Source: Diaporthe sp. PMI_573 (Eukaryota > Ascomycota > Sordariomycetes > Diaporthales > Diaporthaceae). From it: DNA of 64,000 nt. Under the pieces are notes generated by a model. That model was given only the letters and a program-made list of their open reading frames with translations. It was not told the origin of the DNA and did no database searches. The position numbers were made by a program, and so were the translations under genes. Where the stretch lies: contig JAJTUP010000003.1 in assembly GCA_021399435.1 (NCBI GenBank), positions 2,046,001 to 2,110,000 of the forward strand, given 5' to 3'. Every line of letters starts with the position of its first letter. The stretch's first letter is position 1. Below, piece after piece: positions 35,001 through 46,591 of this stretch.

Positions 35001-36814
35001 GGCCAGAAAATAAGTTCGCCTCCATTGTCAGCTCGATACTCCTCTTCTAAACGCTATGTTTATAATAAACTCGATGTCTACTTGACACCTCGAATACTCA
35101 AGCAGAGTTCATGGGACCACGAAGGGACACGCCGGGCGGCCAGTACAAGACACTATGGTTAGCTTTATGTGGCAAACAGCGTCAGCGCACGAGCTCATGT
35201 CACAAGAAATAGGGATGTTATTTTAATATGCGGTAAGTGGGAGGCTTATCTCAGGGGCTGCATAAAATACCATGCGCTAATATCACTACACCTGGGTAAA
35301 GTTTCCCCCCTAAGGTCTAGTAGATTTGTCTATCCCGACGGCTTGTCAAAGCAGCACTCAGCGGAAAGTCTTGACCAACCATGGCGGCGGCCCAGGTATT
35401 GTTTGGGGGGGGGGTCGTGGCAGTTTCTATTTTCTTGGATAGTCTTGGTGGGAATCATATTGGGTGTGTTCCATCCCGTCACAGCGAACAGGCAAATCGT
35501 CGGATATTCGCACATCCAAAGTTACCCACGTTTTCAACCCTATATCACGGAAACTACACAATCTTGGGAAACTGTTTCACCCCGTACATACCGTCTCAAC
35601 AGCTGCCGAGTTCGCCGGGGGATGAATAAGCTCAGAACCGCAAACGGGTGCCAAGAACGGACTACGACCCTAGTTCTAAAGTATCGCTAGAGTGAATGCC
35701 CTCGGAAGGGCTTGGTAGGATGACAGACAGGGTGGACCCTGGAGACACAGATAGGATCTCAGCCCTTCACCTCTTGCCCAGATTGTAGGGTCTGCTAGTA
35801 ATGCACCGTGTTAAGATGGTCACAACGCGAGTGGTGACATGCAGTGCAGTATCAACATCTGACTTGAACGATATGTTTCACGGCCATGCCGCTCACGTTT
35901 TGCATTCTAGAAATATGCCCGCTTTCGCACAGGCGAGTAATGTGCTGCTGAGTTCGCAGTGCTGCAGTCTCGCTTAGCCTGGGTGCATGAAGCTTTACCC
36001 AATATTGTGCGGGCTGACATTAGGCTCGCGTCCTTATCAGCAGCCACTGAGGCTGGCAATTTGCTGCCAAGATCACTGCTGGCGGCTCGGGGATACCGAA
36101 TGAGCGCGAGAGACGACATTTCTGATTTATCGTAATGAGCAGAAAAGATACGAAGCACGATCGCACAGGGGTTCAGTACGGATGAGTTCAGCGATGGCCA
36201 GATGCCGGAGCGGTATTAGTGGGATGCTTAAATCCCACTATCTCGTGCACACGGCTGAGACACTTCTTAGTAGCTGAACAGGTCCACACTGACTCTCAAT
36301 CGAGACATATGTCTCATTTAATCGCCGGAAGGATGCTTCGCCAAGCAGGCTGGACTTACGCCAAGACCCTGCATCAGTTCGCTCAGGGTGGCGCCCACAT
36401 GGTTCGAAGGAGCCCCCAAAACACGAGGCGAACTCTATCCGGCCGAATCCTCCGGCTCGAAGGATGCGCAGAAAATGAGACCATAGGGCACCTCCTTAAT
36501 GCATTTTTATTCTCTAGGCCCTGCGTGCATTCGCTTCTGCAAGTAATTTCCCTACTGCTTTTTCGCCTGTCGAAAATATTCTGCAAGATTGAAAGCATGT
36601 CTTACCTGTAATTCAAGACAACGAAGTCTCGCCTCTGCGTCAATGCTCACGTCGGCATCACTCCTTGCATTTTCTTTGTGACTTTCGTTCGCAGCCAACT
36701 TTAATTCCGGCCACTAATCTATTTTCTTTGTCTAATTAAAGCATTGGAGGTGCCACCTCACGCGTTGGGTTTCTTTCAACCTACCCATCACTCTCATTAC
36801 CGTCAACCTGGATC
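35001..36814. other. Unassigned region upstream of the O-fucosyltransferase-like gene
   Basis: Open frames at 35169-35690 (plus) and 36219-36611 (plus) have no recognisable domain or splice pattern. A run of nine G lies at about 35404. 36650-36814, with pyrimidine-rich sequence, is the likely promoter of the gene starting at 36815. Confidence 0.35.
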
Positions 36815-38411
36815 ATGATTAGCAAGTCTTTGGGGGGCATGACCCGCATGGGTCGCGCTCAGCTCATACCTGTAGTAGCGATTGGCCTGCTCCTCGCAGT
36901 ATGGACGATTCGTCTGCAGATGCCTGCTATGTCGGTCGACTACTCGTGGTTCCGCATTGGCGACGACGGCAGGGTCGGCAGCGCCAACACCAGCCCGGCA
37001 GTCAAAGGCCTAGGCAAGCCGGATGTAAGCGACATCGACTTTTCCGATCCCGCCGCACCATTCATAGGTTGGCCTTTGGAACGTACTTGCAACGAGGTCA
37101 CGGAATGGGTGGAAGGCGTCGTGTGGTTGTGCGATAATAACTGGGGTGGCGTTGGCAACGTCCGGAACTTCATCCTTACATGCATGCGATATGCCATCGA
37201 AGCAGGCGTGTCAGGCATCGTGATGCCGGCGATACAAAAGAGAAATGACGATAACATCGTCGACATCAACTCGGGGAAAGACTACCGACCTTTCAGCTAC
37301 TTCTTCGACGAGGAAACCTTCCGAAAAGGCCTGGGCGAGAGCTGCCCACAGATTACCATCTACGACTCTTGGGCACGCATCCCCAACGTCATCAATTCCA
37401 ATAGCTCGAAGGAGCCTCTCATAGAAAAGATCAGTCCGCGGTTCTACTCAGATCGTGGCGAATGTGACGGCGCCGAGCTGGATAAGCACACTGATCGCTT
37501 CGGAGGTACGTCACCCACAGATCCACGCGCACGCAGATCCTATGATGCATCAGGACCGATAGCGAGAGCCCTACGCGGGCCTGCTTCCAATCATCCAAGC
37601 TAAAGGGATGGGCTCAGGTGCTGACAATACCACAGACAGTTTCAGGGAATGGGTACGATCCGAAGAGAACGGCACGCCGCCGTCGGTGGAGCACCCCCGA
37701 CTATTCCGCATGACAGATTACCCTGGGGTCCTTTGGGAATATCCACGGTGGCATGACGGCCCTGAGTTCTCCAATACGTACGGTGGGCTGCTCAAGTTCA
37801 ACAAGCAAATCATGCGCCTAGGGAAGAAGGCCCTAGAAAATATGCATACTTTCGCACGACAACATGCTCAGATGCGGGATCCACTGGAGATTGAAGGAAA
37901 GTCACGCGTCATTGACGACCCGTCAGCCTTTTTCGGCGCACACCTGCGCACAGAGGCGGACGCAGTCAAGTTCTGGCCGACATATGAGGAACAAGAGGAG
38001 GCGTACCTCGCGAAAGCGGAGGAGCTGGGCCTTGCGGTGGCATACGTGGCGACGGGCAACCTCAGCGAGGCGCACAAGTTCTCGGCCGCGGCGCATGACA
38101 AGTTGGGCATGGCTGTGGTCAGCAAAGCGGACTTGCTGACCGACGACGACGCCGACGAGCTGGCGTCGCTGAGCTGGGACCAGCAGGGGCTGGTTGACTA
38201 CATTGTCCTGGTTGGGAGCGATTACTTTGTCGGTAACAGCAGGAGTAGCTTCTCGATCTTGACAATACAGAAGCGGCACCTCAAGGAGGATGGGATCTAC
38301 ACGAGACCGTACAAGATCCGGCCGGATGGGTACGGTCGCAGCATGATCGTGGGACCGAAGACTCAGTACTACAAGCACTGGATGTTCATTTGGGATGCGA
38401 TGTGGCCTTAA
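36815..38411 (+). CDS. O-fucosyltransferase-like type II membrane protein, 488 aa
   Basis: Exons 36815-37505 and 37636-38411 join in frame (FGG to FGD) across a 130-bp intron. The sequence starts with a short cytosolic stretch and one hydrophobic anchor (QLIPVVAIGLLLAVWTI, about residues 15-32), a Golgi/ER type II layout. The lumenal part has VVWLCDNNWGGVGNVRN and, in the C-terminal half, FFGAHLRTEADA, VAYVATGNLSEAH, LVDYIVLVGSDYFVGNSRSS and FSILTIQKRH. This is the HLR-E-D, A-T-GN, SD-F-GN-SSFS pattern of GT-B GDP-fucose O-fucosyltransferase-like proteins. Length fits the family. Start choice is the first ATG after a clean upstream region. Sugar and acceptor are not known from sequence. Confidence 0.78.
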
Positions 38412-38975
38412 TAGAATACATTAGACAATTAGATAATCGTGCTTGATACCAAGCTACCTATAGCTGTGCGGAGCTCGCGTTATCTATGCTGAACACTGCC
38501 TCGTGGAGCGGCATATTTCACAGATGATCGGCTACAGTGCGTGCAGTGGATGGCGCAGAATTATCCGAACGGGACATCCGGCGAAGAACCACAACACACG
38601 TAGACCCAGTGCCTTTCATTAAGGTAAGTTGATGAATGGCTGGGTGTCAAGTCAGGGAAGCGGGATCTGTGTTGAAACAGGAAGGCTCATATGCGGCGTT
38701 GTTACTGACCGCATTACAGGTCCTGTCTTGTCGTTTGAGTATCTATTGACCAGTTCCACAGCTGACAGATGGGAACTTCTATTGCTATCCAGTGTATTGC
38801 AACTGGCCTCCCAACCATTCACAATCCACTAAATGAGAATGTCGAGGCAAAGGTGAGACAACTTTTCGAAACACGAGCATCTGCGCAGGAAAGCGATCGC
38901 ATCCCTCGATACACTGGCATACCCAATAAGTTTCACAGCATCCACCTCTTTGAAACTAACTTACCTTTGAAAAGG
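38412..38975. other. Convergent intergenic region
   Basis: It lies between the 3' ends of the O-fucosyltransferase-like gene (+) and the MFS permease (-). No gene is recognised. Confidence 0.5.
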
Positions 38976-41900
38976 TCAAACGGGCGAGACTTTGTCAGCG
39001 GTAACTGTCTGGCGCTCATCGACGTCACTCGTAAAGGCCCCGGGGTCGTCGCTATTGGGAGACGGTGATGGCGACAGACTTCCCTCGACGGCTGCGGTCG
39101 CCTTCTTTCCGTCCCGCCAGAGGAGAATCTGGATGGAAGCAGTCACCAAAACTTTATAACAAAAGTTTTCGGTAAGTGTCTAAATAGTGGTATCAGAGGG
39201 AAAAGTCCAGCTTACCGAGCAGAATTTGCATGACGATGCACCAAAGGTAACCTTTCCTTGCCGCCGGAAAGTCCGTGGTTTTCCAGACAAAGTTCGGCGC
39301 CTGTAAAGTAGAAGTCAGCCTCTATTCTGCAAGTTTCTTATTCAGGCCCTCCAAGCCAAACGGGCTGGGTTGGACGTACAACTGCCTGCACCACATATGC
39401 GAGATCGTTGCCCAGTGCTACAATCAATGCTCTCTTCTCGGTGTCGTCGGAGCAGATCTCGTTGATCCAGGTCAGAATAAGCGGCCCTGCACCGTTCTAT
39501 TAAGAGCAGCATGTGAGCAAGACAGAACCATATGCACTACACTATCTGTCACCGCTTTGGGCACTTACGCCGATCTGACTGAACCAAAAAACTACCATGC
39601 GGCCTGTGATATTTTCGTACAGAGGCATTTGGCGCAGGAGAACACTAAAGAGCAGCTATTTTCCAACATTAGTATGGAACAGACGATCAGTGAAACTATT
39701 TGAGCTCAAAAAAATCGTCCTCACCGTAATAGCTGCGCCGACATAAATAAAAGGCCAGCGAATGCCATGGCAGGGCCCATCTGAAGCCCAGCCCCATATT
39801 AAAGCCATGACAACAAAGATTCCGGTGGTCGGAAGAGGCACTGCAGTTGCACATTTGTGTCAGTCGTGATCCAGATGGGCCAATGTACCTAATGTGACCT
39901 ACAGTCATTAATTTCCGCCACCGAGAAAGAAGTGCCTGGCACTGGGGCTGGCGTTTCATTGAAGCTCTTCAGCCAGTACTGCGAATGAATAACCTTAGAT
40001 TAGTTACTTGCTTCCTTTGAAAATAACGGCAGGATGTAAGGGGTGTCTCTGCTGTGCCTTCCAGGGTCTCAATTCCTCGGGCCTCGCTAATAATTCCGCA
40101 CCCGAGAACGTTTTATCCCGAAAAAGGACAATAGCTGACTCTCTCTTTATTCCTCTTCAGGGTAACACTCACGCCCATCGCTGGCTGAGCCCAGCCATTG
40201 TTCCAGACAACATAGCATAACGCTGTTTCCCAGGAGTTAGTATGTGGTAAGCTGAGTGGGTTTGTAGAGAAGCAGGCCTCCAGTATCTACTAGAAGCCCA
40301 CTGTTTGATTGGGATAGGTTGGAAGCAGGAATTATCACTCACGAAGAAGGTAGGTGTGCCAACTGCAGAGGATCTTCTTGACTTTGGCTCGCGTCCACGG
40401 CTGCTTTCCGGCACGCCCAACCGCTTTCATCCTCTCCACTGAGAGAGTGTTTTCTGCTTCGGTGATCCACCAGGTTTTCCCTCCGCCTGGCATATTAGGG
40501 AAGAACACAAAACCCGCCAGTGCGAGCGGGATCGTAATTATCCCATCGACGATAAAAAGCCACTTCCAACCCGCTAAACCTCCTTTGCCACTCAAGTTCG
40601 TATACTGTATGGTTTATAGTCAGTTTTCGTGTATGATATATTGCAACCGAGCAGCCTTGGAATCTGATGGCACCCCTCCCCCCTTCCTGCGACGGTCTCC
40701 CACCTCAGCAGTAAGGCATCTCGGCGTGGATATACAACATAGGTAGAACAACAAATAAATAACACAGGCGAAAAGCTAAAGAAATTGAGTTACTTACAGC
40801 TGCGGCTTGGAGCAAGCCGCTGAACATCTGTCCAATAGAGCCAGCCAGCCAGAATACCATCGCGCGCTTGCCAATTTCGCGGGGTGTATACCAAGATCCT
40901 AGCATATAGTGGATACCTAGATACCGTCAGTTTACAGAGACGGTGAGAAGAGAGCCAACACGTAATATGGAAGCAAAGGGAGTCATCCTATTTGGATACC
41001 TCGAAAAGGGGTTCTCAGCCTTTCCCTCACTAGGGAGTCAAGGTATTCATGAGCGTGGGCCGGATGAAATTTGCCTGAGGAAATGAAAGACTCTGAAAGC
41101 TAACCTGGATAAAAGCCTGATCTGAATGGCTTGAATGTCAGCCCTCCTGGCCCATGCACGGAAAGAGGGAGGGGATCAAGGAGGTCCACTGGAAGGAATG
41201 AACTCACTCGAAGAGGCCCACGAGGAATCGCAGGGCGTATAGAGACCGGTAAGACTTCACAGATGCCGTACATATCGTGGCAATGCCCCATCCACACTCA
41301 AGCTATGGATGAAGATTAGCCGGTGGACATATTCTCATTTCTTCATCACGAATCAACATGGAAGCGAATGACAGGCATACCATAGGTATCACCCATCTTG
41401 GCGAGACCCGTGTAAGTAAAAGGTTTGACGGAATCTGGCCGATAACATATCCGACAGTATAGACTTGAACAGAGTAAGCATGATGTTCGGACATTGTAGT
41501 ACAAACGCACATCCGGGCTCGATGTTACCCGGACAGGGACTCGGATTCGTGTCAATCTGAATCAACAGCCCCTGGATACACCACAATTACTGTTGGCGTA
41601 GTTGAGTGGGAGGCGGAGAAGAACTACTCACTGGATGTGCTAGTAACAAGCTCATTGCCATACTACAGAGTATGACGTTAGTCCTGCTACGGATTCTGAA
41701 GTGTCGCATCTAGAACATTCTAAAACGTGAAAGACGGGGATCCGTGACAGGAGAAAAGTGAGCTTACCATCCGTAAATCTTCCTTCATCCCGCTGAGGAA
41801 GGCATTACTAACATTGGTCTGGTCAAGGTTCTTGAGAAAGTAACCGATCTGAAGAGTAAATTAGATTATGTTATCTAGTTGATTTGTGAGAATAACTCGG

Positions 41901-42092
41901 CAGGTAAACACATACCGAAGCGAACGTCAACACAAAAGCATCCAATTTGAACAACAGCCGACGTTGGTCCTGGGGGAGGGCCCAAGTGTCCCACAAATAC
42001 CCTTTCCAGGACGATTTCGACTTTACCTCAGACGGTTCACGGGAACCGTCGAGCCTCGTTTCAGAAACAACTGCCTTCTCTTCAAGTCCCAT
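38976..42092 (-). CDS. MFS permease, anion:cation symporter (allantoate/pantothenate) type, 15 exons, 523 aa
   Basis: Minus-strand exons: 42092-41916, 41848-41768, 41662-41632, 41463-41381, 41302-41208, 41121-41105, 40916-40798, 40604-40343, 40222-40173, 39978-39903, 39840-39725, 39655-39569, 39496-39380, 39300-39216 and 39151-38976. All introns are GT-AG and the lengths sum to 524 codons in frame. Landmarks are DAFVLTFASIGYFLKNLDQTN, VSNAFLSGMKEDL, YVIGQIPSNLLLTRV, RFLVGLFESGFYPG, MLGSWYTPREIGKR, WLFIVDGIITIPLAL and DGPCHGIRWPFIYVG, the typical Dal5/Fen2-like (ACS family) order. It is likely a plasma-membrane importer of a small organic anion; the substrate is open. One exon is only 17 bp. 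No stop or frameshift is present. Confidence 0.9.
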
Positions 42093-43256
42093 GATGAACT
42101 TTTGTTTTGAATGCAGTGGTATCTATAGCCACTGACAGAATTTTCAAGGTGAGAGCCTTTCGGCGACAGCGGAGGTAGCATGGTATAAGTATGCCAGTGG
42201 CGCGTTGTCCTCATTATCACCAAAAATCACGTCAGTCACCTTGCAGCACCGGGTTTTCGCGAGCCCCCACTTCTCGGGCAGATAGACCACAGACGACAGG
42301 GCAACAGGCAGTGTCGTCTAAATATGTCAGTGATTAGATGATATATCCATTTATTGGTGCCGGTAGTATTGTAAGTAGTCATCACCCTCTCCACCTGTAC
42401 ATGTCTGAGACCGGAACTACGCCTGATGAGCCAGGAAGGATTCAGCACCCAGGATAAGGCTTGCTCCGCCAACCGGCCCCCTTTTTGCAAAGTGCGTGAT
42501 TCAGACACGGATTCAGTACTGACCTGGCTCCCCAGATAAATTGTTCAATAAGCAAGTTGGTCAACTCTGATAGAAAGCAGCCATGGAAAGAAAGTGGAGT
42601 ATCCGAGAACCGCTCCTCAAACCAGCCTCCCTGCACGTGCATTGTCTCGTTTGAGACGACCTGGTTATGCGCGAGGATCCACCTAGAACGAACCAAGCAT
42701 TACCGGTTTTCCAAGCTTTCAAAATTAGGTCTTTGTTCTTATACGGCCATCAGTACTGCTCAACAATGGGGCTCCTGGCTCTTGGTCCGATGACTCGAGT
42801 CGGCGATACCTGCGCCTTGCACGTTGGGTGGGGCGTGGCTAGGCATAGGCACCCTTGGCTCCTGCCTGGCTGCTTCAAAATGAATGCAAAATGTCGGTAG
42901 GACTCTCCGTACGTACGGTGATGGTTTAAGTGGTGTGTATTGGGTGTGTGTAGGTGCGTTGCACCTTCCCTCTAACTACTAGCAAAATAGGTGCGTTGCA
43001 CCTTCCCTCTAACGACACAAAAAGAGCCAACACTCACTTGAATGTGTGTGACTCTACTCATTTCGTGCAACCAAAACAACATCGAACCACAACACGGCCA
43101 CACGAGTGAAACAAGCCTTAACATCAGACTTAAGGACAATCCTTCGTCAATAGCACGTCTGTTCTTGTGTCGTTGGCGGTGCACATAGGACAACAGGTCT
43201 GAAATATTCGTATCAATCGGCATATACAGAAAAGCTTACATCCCGCACAGATTATC
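42093..43256. other. Divergent promoter region between the MFS permease and RING-YEATS genes
   Basis: No gene is supported. The short open frames on both strands lack domains. The region contains a pair of 26-bp direct repeats (42951-43013) and must hold the promoters of both divergent genes. Confidence 0.5.
42951..43013. repeat. Pair of 26-bp direct repeats with a palindromic core
   Basis: TAGGTGCGTTGCACCTTCCC... occurs at 42951-42976 and again at 42988-43013, separated by 11 bp. Each copy holds the inverted repeat GGTGC-GTT-GCACC. The pair lies about 245 bp upstream of the RING-YEATS start, so it could be a transcription-factor site, but this is inference. Confidence 0.8.
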
Positions 43257-44045
43257 ATGGCCTTTCAAAACGAAAGTTTGGATCTTGACTACAACGACAT
43301 CTGTCCCATCTGCAGACGATTACTTTATCGTCCGACAAGTGCCACCGTATGCGGACATGCGGCCTGCCATGCTTGCCTCCTAACATGGATGGCGACATCC
43401 AACCCCGAGCCTCGACCTCTTGACGCGACATTCCGCATTTCTTCCGAGCCGGAGATCGACGACATCCCCGTCGGTTGCCCGGTGTGCCGGACCGAAACCA
43501 CAGTTGCCCTCGATGAAGCCCGATCGTCCCAGCTGGAATCGACATATCCGATCCTATACAATGACCGCGCCACAGAAGACACCGAGACGGAGCAACTCAT
43601 GATCATCCAGTTTGGCAACACACACAAGAATGTTCCGCCCTCGATCTCGCCTGTCTCTGGAATCCCGCGTACTCATCACTGGAACTTCTTCTTGAAGAGC
43701 TCACACACAGATTTGATTGAATCTGTCGACCTGATTTTACACGAGACTTTCCAAGCCCGCCGTTTTGTCACACTGCGGAAACCACCATTCACAAAGTCGT
43801 CACTCGGTTGGGGGTACTTTCGCATCGCTGTTTTCATCACCCTTCGCGAAGGATGGGAGTGGGAGTCGCCAGATGCAATGAATAGCTCATCTAGGGACAG
43901 AGGACGCAAAGACAGATTGCCGATGGGATGGGTGTTGGAATTTGGTGGACTTGGAAGCCAGTCATTGGCAATTGCACCGATCCGCAGGTCTGATGCAGGG
44001 GACGAGGCCCTGACGTCTCTCCGCCATCTTTTCAGCACTGACTAA
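43257..44045 (+). CDS. RING finger plus YEATS domain protein, 262 aa
   Basis: A single exon. Residues 16-77 form a complete C3HC4 RING: C16, C19, C32, H34, C37, C40, C74 and C77 (CPIC, CGHAACHAC, CPVC), with a long loop between the sixth and seventh ligands. Residues about 117-200 fit a YEATS fold: IIQFGNTHK, HHWNFFLKSS, LILHETFQARRF, then PPFTKSSLGWGYFRIAVFITL. The GWG-F motif lines the acyl-lysine pocket in Taf14 and AF9. Known RINGs recruit E2 enzymes and YEATS domains read acylated histones, so a nuclear E3 ligase or reader is a reasonable inference. The gene is clean and not AT-biased. Confidence 0.8.
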   Translation: MAFQNESLDLDYNDICPICRRLLYRPTSATVCGHAACHACLLTWMATSNPEPRPLDATFRISSEPEIDDIPVGCPVCRTETTVALDEARSSQLESTYPILYNDRATEDTETEQLMIIQFGNTHKNVPPSISPVSGIPRTHHWNFFLKSSHTDLIESVDLILHETFQARRFVTLRKPPFTKSSLGWGYFRIAVFITLREGWEWESPDAMNSSSRDRGRKDRLPMGWVLEFGGLGSQSLAIAPIRRSDAGDEALTSLRHLFSTD

Positions 44046-44076
44046 TGGCCATACTTGGTGACCAATTAGCATAAAT

Positions 44077-44241
44077 ATGGAAAGTGTTGAATCGAGTGCG
44101 CAAGACAATGGAGGCAGGGGAGGCCCCAGGCTTTGTCTTCATCCTATCCGCACATCCATATTTGACGAGACCCACAATGAGAGTGGCGAGGAGTATTACA
44201 ATCTCCCCGCTGTAGCTTCATCCTTCGAAAAAAGCATGTAA
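44077..44241 (+). CDS. Possible 54-codon ORF downstream of RING-YEATS
   Basis: The ATG at 44077 opens MESVESSAQDNGGRGG... and ends KSM-TAA at 44241. It begins 31 bp after the RING-YEATS stop, so it could be part of that 3' UTR. There is no domain and codon use is not decisive. Confidence 0.2.
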   Translation: MESVESSAQDNGGRGGPRLCLHPIRTSIFDETHNESGEEYYNLPAVASSFEKSM

Positions 44242-44343
44242 GCGCAGAATCTCGGATCAACCACTATAGCAATTAGGTCAGAATTGGACTCAGTAGAAAA
44301 CTTGGGAAGTGAAACATGAACTGCGCAGGGGGGAAGCACAAAC

Positions 44344-44877
44344 TTACAACGGATCGTGGCAAGGCCCTACACCAATTCCGCCATCCGGTTGTGCGTAATA
44401 ACAACCAGTCTCCTGGGGCATATGCATGGTTTCGGTTTTGGCTGGGATGGGCACAGTGACCAAAGTGGTTGTCACGGTAACGGGACCAGTGGTCTTCTCA
44501 GGCTCGGAGGTAACGGTGATTGTCGCCAAAGTACCAGGAGCCGTAACTGTGACGTGCTCTGTTCCCCTTACGTGTCCACCAAATATTGCAGACAGAACCT
44601 GTCCGGGAATCCCCGCCGCTTGGTTGATGGCCGGGCCGACAACATCATCCCAATCGCCTCCGTCGCCGGGGTCAGCCCGCCGCCTAGAAAGCTGGGAAGG
44701 TGATGAAATCTGACCACCGAAAGACGCGGTTGTGCTGGCAGGGGTAACGAAAGAAGTATGAGCAGAATGAGGAGTAATAGTGGCGCTCAGTGGTGCCGAG
44801 ACGGTAAAGTTGCGGCGTGGATGTGCGACCGAGAGGCCAGCCAGAATGAGACTGGCCACAGTATATGAGGGCAACAT
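44344..44877 (-). CDS. Small secreted Ser/Thr-rich protein, 177 aa
   Basis: The ATG at 44877 (the frame is open further upstream, but this start gives a signal peptide) encodes MLPSYTVASLILAGLSVAHP, a typical secretion signal with cleavage near AHP. The mature part is rich in Ser, Thr and Val (HVTVTAPGTLATITVTSEPE and VTVTTTLVTVPIPAKTET) and ends with two cysteines in ETGCYYAQPDGGIGVGPCHD. Such proteins are often O-glycosylated wall or extracellular proteins. The stop TAA overlaps a strong donor-like GTAAGT, so a further 3' exon is possible. Family not recognised. Confidence 0.6.
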   Translation of the reverse strand: MLPSYTVASLILAGLSVAHPRRNFTVSAPLSATITPHSAHTSFVTPASTTASFGGQISSPSQLSRRRADPGDGGDWDDVVGPAINQAAGIPGQVLSAIFGGHVRGTEHVTVTAPGTLATITVTSEPEKTTGPVTVTTTLVTVPIPAKTETMHMPQETGCYYAQPDGGIGVGPCHDPL

Positions 44878-45442
44878 GATACGATGGGTCTCCGCACAGG
44901 CGAGAGTAAATAATGAAAAAAAAGAAAAAAAAGGGGGGGGGGGCCTTCGATTGGGCGTAGCCTCCGACTTTCGAGATCTGCTGATAGGTTGGTGTTGCTG
45001 GCCCGATGACACGTACTTAGGAAGGGAAAGAATCAGGATTACAAGGTTTGGAGTTACAGGTGACATATTTATGTCCACAAGGTAGAGTATTTCGAAGAAT
45101 AATCCGGAGGTGGCACTAGACAGCTAAACTCTTTAGTCGTCCGACGGTGTAGGATTCAGAGCCGACACTACCTGTGACTAGCATCTCGTTTCTCTGGCGA
45201 AGATGACCAAGTGCGTTGCGAGACCCACAAATGCAGCAGTGCCTCGGGGCTAACTAGTTGTGCGCTGCACTCTATACGAGCCAGCGTTCTTGTATGAGTC
45301 CGTTAACATGAATTCTCTTCTACTTGGAAGGAATATAGTTTGCGTGACTTCAATCCGGAGCGTAGCGGAGGGGCTTGACCTTGGTCGTGACTACACGATG
45401 CGATCGCCGCGAGCCACGTGTGACGCTCTGCTGCGATAGCTC
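44878..45442. other. Upstream region of the secreted protein gene
   Basis: It contains a purine-rich tract ending in a run of about ten G (near 44933-44942), reading as a C/T-rich element on the coding strand and so a plausible promoter feature. No gene is seen. Confidence 0.4.
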
Positions 45443-45775
45443 CAGGGTTGTAAAATTAGTCTGCAGTCTTTGTAGTCTTTTAGTCTTAGTCTAGCCCCTG
45501 GAAGGCCTACAGACTAACTTAGTTAGATATATAAGAACTACAAAAGGCTATAAATTATAGATTTTAACCTACTTTTAGGAGATATCTACCTTTTTAAGGC
45601 TTTAAGTTTAACTGATACTTAAGGTATTTTCCTTTTTTCTCTCTTTTTAGACTCATTTTAGCTTAATAATCAGACTATAAACTATAAAGATTTAATCTGA
45701 AAATCTAATGATTAAAGTCTGTAGTCTTAGTTAGGGCTAAAAAAAATAAACTTAGTTAGACTAATTCCAACCCTG
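45443..45775. mobile_element. hAT-type MITE (333 bp, TSD GATAGCTC)
   Basis: The ends are CAGGGTTGTAAAATTAGTCT and, in reverse complement, CAGGGTTGGAATTAGTCT. They are flanked by a perfect 8-bp duplication GATAGCTC at 45435-45442 and 45776-45783. The inside is AT-rich with AGTCT/AGACT words near both ends and no coding capacity. An 8-bp duplication with CAGGG termini fits a non-autonomous hAT element. Confidence 0.88.
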
Positions 45776-45783
45776 GATAGCTC

Positions 45784-46591
45784 ACGACGCCTGCTCAAAA
45801 GGTTTTATCCGGCGCAGGCTCTGTATTTTTGGTTCGAATCGACTCAAGACCAGTATCAGAGAAAACGGCATTAGACGTGTCAGGCTCTCAACCCGAGGTG
45901 TTGGCATAGGATGTATGAGATAAGAGGCCTCATTATCTCATGCACTCCGAGAAAGTGGGCCATTTGATTCCAGAATACTCTTTCCTTTTCGTCAAAGGAG
46001 CACCTGTATCTCGGATAACACTGTGTGAGACTGCATCCACGTCGAGGAAGTGATTTGAGCCCCTACTGAGGACCTCAGGAATGGGGTGGTGGTAACGGAC
46101 CAGGCTCATGAAAATTATGTTGTTTCTGTGTGCAAAGATGATTCTGATAAACACATGTCGAATACAAACACTCTTGACTGGAAGTTCACCGACAAAGTGC
46201 AAGCCTTGGATCTGCAAGATGTACACCCTCGGACAACCCTCATTCAATATTTATACTGTTTTCAGTTGTATACAACATCAAGCACGCCGATCTGCCTGTT
46301 TTGGCTTCTATTGATTTCCTTTAGGCTTCCCAAACGACTCGGGGAGAAGGAAATTCTATGCGTAACACTAGACACCAATCTTGGAAGTTGATTCGCATGG
46401 GTGTAAGAGGAGAAGGTCTTCAGATGTCATCTGTCGGAAGAAGACAGAGCAATCGGGTGAGATCGAAAGCCGAGACATGAATTCCCAAGCATGCTCCACC
46501 ACGAGTTCCACAGGCAAGAACAGACTTTAATCAAGCCGCAGAGTCGACGGAATACAAAATGGAAGATTCGGGCGAGTAAGTACAAGGTTTC
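45784..46591. other. Intergenic, no gene recognised
   Basis: A plus-strand frame at 46086-46391 and a minus-strand frame at 45933-46247 have no domain or splice signals that I can support. GC content is normal. Confidence 0.35.

Noticed and set aside
35169..35690. 173-codon plus-strand frame
   Set aside because: Contains a G9 run, no recognised domain and no supporting introns. Left unassigned.
37923..38378. 151-codon minus-strand frame
   Set aside because: Shadow of the O-fucosyltransferase-like exon 2, caused by its GC-rich codon use.
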